This document shows positions 58,893 to 64,000 of a stretch of DNA of 64,000 bases, piece after piece (position 1 is the stretch's first letter; every line of letters starts with the position of its first letter). The DNA is from Trichomonas vaginalis G3. Its lineage: Eukaryota > Parabasalia > Trichomonadida > Trichomonadidae. The stretch is taken from positions 9,982,001 to 10,046,000 of the forward strand of contig NC_067203.1 in assembly GCF_026262505.1 (NCBI RefSeq), given 5' to 3'. The notes below the pieces were generated by a model, which ran no database searches, was not told where the DNA came from, and saw only the letters and a list, made by a program, of their open reading frames with translations. Both the position numbers and the translations under genes were made by a program.

Positions 58893-61007
58893 TTAATTTG
58901 ATTGGTCAACAGGTGTCTTTTCTCTAATCATATTCAAAGCCTGAGGTGGTTGTTCATTAGGCTTAGAACCACCAACAGGCATATATCTCTGGAAATCATA
59001 TGATTGTGCCAGTGAATTTTCCTGTGAAGACATTGCAGATTTTGATTTTTCTGGTGGCTGAGAACCATCTTGACTTGTGTCTCTCATGTAGTAATGTCCA
59101 TCCACACCCTTCAAGAGTCCTTGGTTTGCTTTGAGCATCTTTGAGTTCCTGTTCATTACTAACGTCAAAGGTCCTTTAGCCTGTTTCGGCTTTGGTTTTG
59201 CGTCAGGAGGAACTTGAGGAACAGCATCCACAGCATCTCTTTGTTTCTTAAGAGGCGGCAAAACACCAGTCGCAGATGGTTTTGTGTGGCATAATTCTTG
59301 AACTCTTGCATTCTCAGGGAATATCTGGTTCAAGAATCCGAAGAATTCATCTCTTGTCACTCTTATTCTCATGTCTTCTTCAACTTTTCCTTTATCAGCT
59401 TTCATAGTTAATTTAACTCTTTGTTGCTTCAATTCTGTCTTAATATTCTCTAATGCTGTTAATTGCTGTATCAACTGCTTTGCTTCGTTTCTTTCCAATT
59501 TGATTCCACCGCCTTTTCCGCCTGAAAACGCGTCAATAAGTAAATTCTCGACACGCGGCATGACAGTGTCCAATATCTTCTGTGTTATCTTTCCTTCATC
59601 GACTCTTGCTGCTGGTCCTTTTGTTACTGCAACTGCTTGTTGTTTATCCTTCATTTGGTCGATGAGTTGTTTCATTCCATTTCCGTTCTTTGGCTTCTTT
59701 ACTTTCTTTCTTTGTGATTTCTTCTTTGAGCTTTCTTCGCCTTCTTCCTGCAAGTTCTCCTGGCTCTTGTCGCGACGACTGCTGGAATGAGTACTCTTCT
59801 GTTCTTTGGATCTCGCGGATTTGGCCATTCTGTTGCTTAAAACTTCTTTTTCGACTTCTGTTACGATATCTTCGAATTCGTCTTCTGCTTCACCTTCTGC
59901 GGACTCATCTGCTGTCTTACGGCTCTGCTGCTCAAGGAATTTGTCGACATCTGCTTGTAAGCCGACACTTCTGAGGCCTTCACACGATTCATAACTTCTT
60001 GTTTCCGTTTCTTCAAAAGTGATGCCTTCATTGAAGTCTACAGCTACAGAACGGAGCTCGAATTGCTCGGCATCATCAGAATATTCACCTCCATCTGATG
60101 CCCAGCCTTCATCGTCTTCCCAGTCGTAATCATAATCTCCATCTTCTTCTTCGCCTTGATTTACTTCTGCAATCTTCATGAGACGGTTGTATTCTTCTGC
60201 TATGCGGCCTTTCTGTGCTTTGTAGTTGCTGTCGAGGTCTTGTTGCTTCTTTTGAAGCATTTCAAAAGCATTTTTAACTTTTTCTTCGGTTGCGCCTTCT
60301 CCTGATAAGGCATATTCAACAATTGCGGATGTGTCATCCTCACCGGACCCTCCACTTGGTCCCATGACTTTGATTTTCGCGAGAATATCTTTTAATTCAT
60401 CGCGAGTAACGTATTTGTCTTCTGAATCGTCTGGACCATCGTTAAGTGTCTTATGAAGTGCATTTTGTTGAATTTGTAACTTAATTGATTGAATATTTCG
60501 CTCGTTATTATCTTGATTTTCTTGGCGTTGTCTTTGAAGCTCTTTTTGAAGTGATTCCATTCCATTTGAGAGTTCTTGAAACGCTTCAGTTAATCTGGCG
60601 TTTTCTTGTGTAGATGCTGCAAAATCTTCTCTATCAACTTTATTTTGTATCTCACTATCGAATTTTGACAATGTTTCTGCACTTGTTATGAGCTTTTCAC
60701 TCTGTGATTGTAACTTTGCATTAATTGCATCGAGTGCATCATCGAATGGAATTCCTTCTCTTGTGTAAATAGTTGGTTGCATACTTTGAAGTCTAACAAA
60801 GATTCTGTTTTCAATCTCATCAATCGATGCTGTAAGATTTGAGACTTGAGTCTGAAGAGAACGGACTTGAGATCTTAATTCATCGATATACGTTTGTTGT
60901 TGAACAGAAGTTTGTAACATTTGTGTAACACCTTTCCCAAATAGGTTAAACACATATGTCATTGTGGATTGTTCCATGTTTTCAGCATCTTCACCAGTCG
61001 GCAACAT
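58893..61007 (-). CDS. Coiled-coil protein with acidic middle and basic tail
   Basis: I choose the first ATG of the frame, at 61007 (MLPTGEDAENMEQSTM), giving 704 residues; a further ATG eleven codons on is also possible. Residues about 25-290 form coiled coil (YIDELRSQVRSLQTQVSNLTASIDEIENRI; RQRQENQDNNERNIQSIKLQIQQ). A very acidic stretch follows (EEDGDYDYDWEDDEGWASDGGEY) and then a Lys/Ser-rich part (KKKSQRKKVKKPKNG). A compact block at about 470-560 (RVTRDEFFGFLNQIFPENARVQEL) could be a folded domain. The tail has SSQENSLAQSYDF and is rich in Pro and Lys. I recognise no named family; long coiled coils of this kind are often cytoskeletal or ciliary in protists. Confidence 0.65.
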   Translation of the reverse strand: MLPTGEDAENMEQSTMTYVFNLFGKGVTQMLQTSVQQQTYIDELRSQVRSLQTQVSNLTASIDEIENRIFVRLQSMQPTIYTREGIPFDDALDAINAKLQSQSEKLITSAETLSKFDSEIQNKVDREDFAASTQENARLTEAFQELSNGMESLQKELQRQRQENQDNNERNIQSIKLQIQQNALHKTLNDGPDDSEDKYVTRDELKDILAKIKVMGPSGGSGEDDTSAIVEYALSGEGATEEKVKNAFEMLQKKQQDLDSNYKAQKGRIAEEYNRLMKIAEVNQGEEEDGDYDYDWEDDEGWASDGGEYSDDAEQFELRSVAVDFNEGITFEETETRSYESCEGLRSVGLQADVDKFLEQQSRKTADESAEGEAEDEFEDIVTEVEKEVLSNRMAKSARSKEQKSTHSSSRRDKSQENLQEEGEESSKKKSQRKKVKKPKNGNGMKQLIDQMKDKQQAVAVTKGPAARVDEGKITQKILDTVMPRVENLLIDAFSGGKGGGIKLERNEAKQLIQQLTALENIKTELKQQRVKLTMKADKGKVEEDMRIRVTRDEFFGFLNQIFPENARVQELCHTKPSATGVLPPLKKQRDAVDAVPQVPPDAKPKPKQAKGPLTLVMNRNSKMLKANQGLLKGVDGHYYMRDTSQDGSQPPEKSKSAMSSQENSLAQSYDFQRYMPVGGSKPNEQPPQALNMIREKTPVDQSN

Positions 61008-61914
61008 GCTTAAACACGTTATTTCACTTCTATCGTCCTTCAAACAGTATCACTCAGTTTTATTTGAAAAACAGTATGTACATTCATAATAAGAGATATT
61101 TTACTGACAAACAATACTCCCATTCTAAGTTTTTCAATAGCAAATATTGTTGATTTAGCTTCTTATAATGATTTGGAAAGTTAACTCATAAAGAATATCT
61201 TTTTATCGATTGGTTGTTCATATACGAGAATATGGCTAAACTATTAGAATAATAAAAAAATCAACTAGATAATAATGAAATTTATCCTACGATATATAAG
61301 AAAATAACATACTTTGGAGAGACAAAGATAGTTTTCAATCATTTTGAAATCCATATTAACGAAAGCACATAAAACGATCTTCTATGAATTATTTCTTGAA
61401 ATCGGATGTGAATTGGTTGAATTCTGCACAATTAGGGCAATCATTTACTCTTTACATCTGATTTAACTTCTTGTACTGGGAGTATTGGCAAGCAGCAGCA
61501 GCTGCGAAAGGCGAAACTCTTACGTTCACCGCTGTGATTAGACACGATACCCCCAACTTAATTCAAATTTATGCCAAAATCACAAAAAATATTATTTCAT
61601 ATAGAATTATAATAAAGCGTATTTCTGCATACATTCCTTAATCTAAGTTATGCATATCTTATCAATATCTATACATCGAAGCCTTTTTATATATATAGAA
61701 CCGCATTTTCATCCACTTTGAAATATCCAATTTTCCCACATTATCTATAATACATATATCTACCTATTGATTATATTTCAAATCTATACTTCACATATAG
61801 CTATCATATAAATACTCTCATAAAACTATTTTATAAGAAACTCAATTTTAGTTAGAATGGAAAAAATGAACATCCAAATACTTGTATAACTATTTTTAAC
61901 TATGTATAAATATA
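61008..61914. other. Intergenic with a GC-richer fragment
   Basis: AT-rich spacer. At about 61484-61555 a less AT-rich piece can be read as YWEYWQAAAAAKGETLTFTA and on to VIRHDTP before a stop at about 61640, without an ATG. It may be a relic of a gene; I cannot name it. Confidence 0.4.
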
Positions 61915-62799
61915 TAGGGTGTCAGGAAACCTAGTGAGCATCTTAAGACCTGATAATTATATAAACAATCTGATTAGAGATCCAAAAACTTTATAAACAA
62001 TATCATGCTATATTTTTAATATGGAACAACAGATCCTATAATTTGATGAGCTAGAACGGTTTTTTCGCCATATACTTTTGAAAAAAATTGACATTTTTAT
62101 TATTACCTAATTAAACTCTTTCTGTATAATTATGAGATGATAATTTACCAAAATCTAATAGTAAAGAATAAAATTTAATAAGCAAATTAACATTCCATAT
62201 AGAGAAGTAAATACAGATTACTAGTGTTTTAGCAATGGATGTCATTTTAATCAACAGGCGTGAATTTTTGATGACGAAAAATCAAATGTTTTTTTATTGA
62301 TCTCCAATGAATCATGAGAAACATATAAAATTATATTGGGAGCATTTTTCTTAAGTTTTAAAAGCACACATGGTATCTCTGTTTCATTTGGTATTGATGA
62401 AATTGAATGATGTTTTATTTAGAAGGGTTTAATTTCGATTTTTACATGAGCTGTTTAATATGTAAAAATAATTATAAACATACAGTATAAAGCAATAACC
62501 AATATTGCATTAGATACATCATTACATATATGTTATATGACCCTTGTTTTTTATTCATGAAATCTCGATCACAATAAGTTCTAATCCAAAAAATATATCA
62601 CTTTTTGAATTTTTTTTTATAAAATTTTTAATTGAGTTTTTATAAAATTAAATCATTATTATCTCATCCAATACTTATATTTCATCCATCATCCCATATG
62701 ATATAATTACCTATTATTAGTAAAGATTATTACGGAAAAAGAATACAATTTATATCTTTTTCAGGCCCTGAGATGCTAACTAGGTTTCCTGACACCCTA
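61915..62799. mobile_element. Mariner-like non-autonomous element, 885 bp
   Basis: The left end TAGGGTGTCAGGAAACCTAG (61915 on) and the reverse complement of the right end (ending 62799) agree for 22 bases and then with a few differences for about 20 more. TA dinucleotides stand at both sides (TATA-GGG and CCC-TATA), as for the TA target of Tc1/mariner. The inside is AT-rich with no transposase frame. Trichomonads carry mariner elements (Tvmar1 in T. vaginalis); I cannot say if this one derives from it. Confidence 0.75.
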
Positions 62800-62908
62800 T
62801 ATTTTATCATCAAAATATATCAAATGCATGTTTCATTCGCTGAAATAATTGTTATCATCCCCTATATAAGTGTGGCCCCAAAAAAGGCCCAAATGGAGAT
62901 AACCCATA

Positions 62909-64000
62909 TCATGTTGTATAATGAAGTGCGGTTTTTCCATCTATATCTTTTTCATTGATATTTGCACCATGTGAAATGAGAACTTCAGCAGTTTCTGTAT
63001 AATTATTACGTGCTGCAATATGAAGTGCGGTTTTTCCATCTTTATCTTTTTCATTGATATTTGCACCATGTAAAATGAGAACTTCAGCAGTTTCTGTATA
63101 ATTATTACGTGCTGCAATATGAAGTGCGGTTTTTCCATCTTTATCTTTTCCATTGATATTTGCACCGTGTGAAATGAGAACTTCAGCTGTTTCTTTATTA
63201 TCACGCCATGCTGCAATATGAAGCGCTGTTTTTCCATTTTTATCTTTTTCATTGATATTAGCACCATGTGAAAGGAAGTATTCCAAAAGGGATGGAATAT
63301 TAAGTATCGGTGAATAAACAAAACATTCGTTTATATCATTAGTTTGATCGAAATAAACTAAAAAGGATTCAAGATTATTGTAAATTCCGCAGTATTCTAA
63401 ATTGATCTTTATATTGTGTTCATTCATCAAGAATGTAACAAAATCAATGTTGTGCGAGACAATTGTATATTTCATACATTCTGTATTTGGATTCTGATAT
63501 TTCAAACATTCACTCATGATCTCCGGATTTCCTCCTAAAAATGAAAATTCAAGACATTTTTGAGTTATTTTTGAGCTGAATTTAGTCCTTAAGAATTTGA
63601 AGCAATCAACAGCTCCATGATAACAACATAATTCAAGTAATGAATATACATAATAAGAATATGGATATAAACTGCTTTCAAGTATTTGATTTTTATCAAA
63701 TCCATCTCTTTCGGTGAATGAAATGAATCTTTCTAAGTCATTATTCATAATTGCTCTGTATATTGTATTCTCTGTATGAATATCGAGATTTATAAAATAA
63801 TATTTTTTGAAGTCATCAGATTTGCATAATTCAATTCTATATTCTTTCTAAAACAAAAATCTTGAAAGTACCTCGACATTGTTAGCCTCTTTGACACGAT
63901 ATTCATCAGATATGAGTTTGGCAAGAGATAAATATGACTTAGTATAGCGATTATTATACGGGATGATATTTAAAATGTCTTTTATCATGCTTTTGGGAGA
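62909..64000 (-). pseudogene. Broken ankyrin/DUF3447 gene (runs off window)
   Basis: The sequence is homologous over its whole length to the ankyrin gene at 47692-49641 (SFLGGNPEIMSECLKYQNPN, LLELCCYHGAVDCFKFLR). From the window edge the frame reads SPKSMIKDILNIIPYNNRYT to VEVLSRFLF and then meets an in-frame TAG at 63848-63850, where the paralogue continues FLFYNEFGIKL. Downstream from an ATG at 63748 the frame is open for 279 codons, with the DUF3447-like part and about four 33-residue ankyrin repeats, then ends early in KTALHYTT at 62909. So it carries one stop in the N-terminal part and a truncated C-terminus; a shorter protein starting at 63748 is possible. The last intact repeats are nearly identical in DNA. 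Confidence 0.75.

Noticed and set aside
1-64000. Retroviral, LTR or Polinton sequences
   Set aside because: I found no reverse transcriptase, integrase, capsid, protein-primed polymerase or packaging-ATPase motif in any long frame.

Overview
The window looks like nuclear DNA of a trichomonad (Parabasalia), most likely Trichomonas or a close relative such as Tritrichomonas. The evidence is: AT-rich DNA; long intron-less genes; very short 5' leaders that begin at a TCA(C/T)-type initiator 4-15 bases before the ATG in at least eight genes; stop codons often read as TAAA; and typical trichomonad gene families (multi-pass PAS/nucleotide cyclase, long HEAT proteins, ankyrin proteins with a DUF3447-like N-terminus, class II aldolase). 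I name the group from these features and not from a database match.

Layout. 1-4148: the 5' part of a giant membrane nucleotide cyclase (minus strand). 4.9-11.2 kb: a decayed thioredoxin-like gene, a cyclic-nucleotide-binding K+ channel, a RING-finger protein followed by decayed copies of its own 3' end, and a multi-pass membrane protein. 11.3-19.7 kb: IFT56 (TTC26/DYF-13) and, divergent from it, a 2024-residue Furry/Tao3-like solenoid protein. 19.7-24.0 kb: about 4.3 kb with no gene, packed with direct and inverted repeats, a tRNA-like Pol III unit and a family of 68-nt hairpins; this is the most unusual part of the window. 24.7-32.7 kb: an FHIP-like protein, a TIR element, tRNA-Met, a broken surface-protein gene, fructose-bisphosphate aldolase and an FCP1/BRCT protein without catalytic residues. 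33.4-38.4 kb: a 1687-residue protein of unknown function. 39.7-51.1 kb: two inverted, nearly identical 1115-bp hAT-like elements enclose an ARM-type protein, tRNA-Arg, a Moco-sulfurase-like protein, an acidic coiled-coil protein, two TTAA-flanked miniature elements and an ankyrin gene. 52-61 kb: ARL16, a HEAT protein, a KxDL-like small protein, a LisH-like protein, an HP1-like chromodomain/chromoshadow protein and a coiled-coil protein. 61.9-64.0 kb: a mariner-like miniature element beside a second, broken ankyrin gene that runs off the window.

Function. The genes are single transcription units on both strands and do not form one pathway. Recurring themes are cilia (IFT56, ARL16), vesicle/lysosome motor adaptors (FHIP-like, possible KxDL), cyclic nucleotides (a cyclase and a cNMP-gated channel within 1.3 kb of each other) and chromatin/transcription (HP1-like, FCP1-like). 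The non-genic fraction is rich in non-autonomous DNA transposons of at least four TIR types. I saw no retrovirus, LTR element or Polinton.
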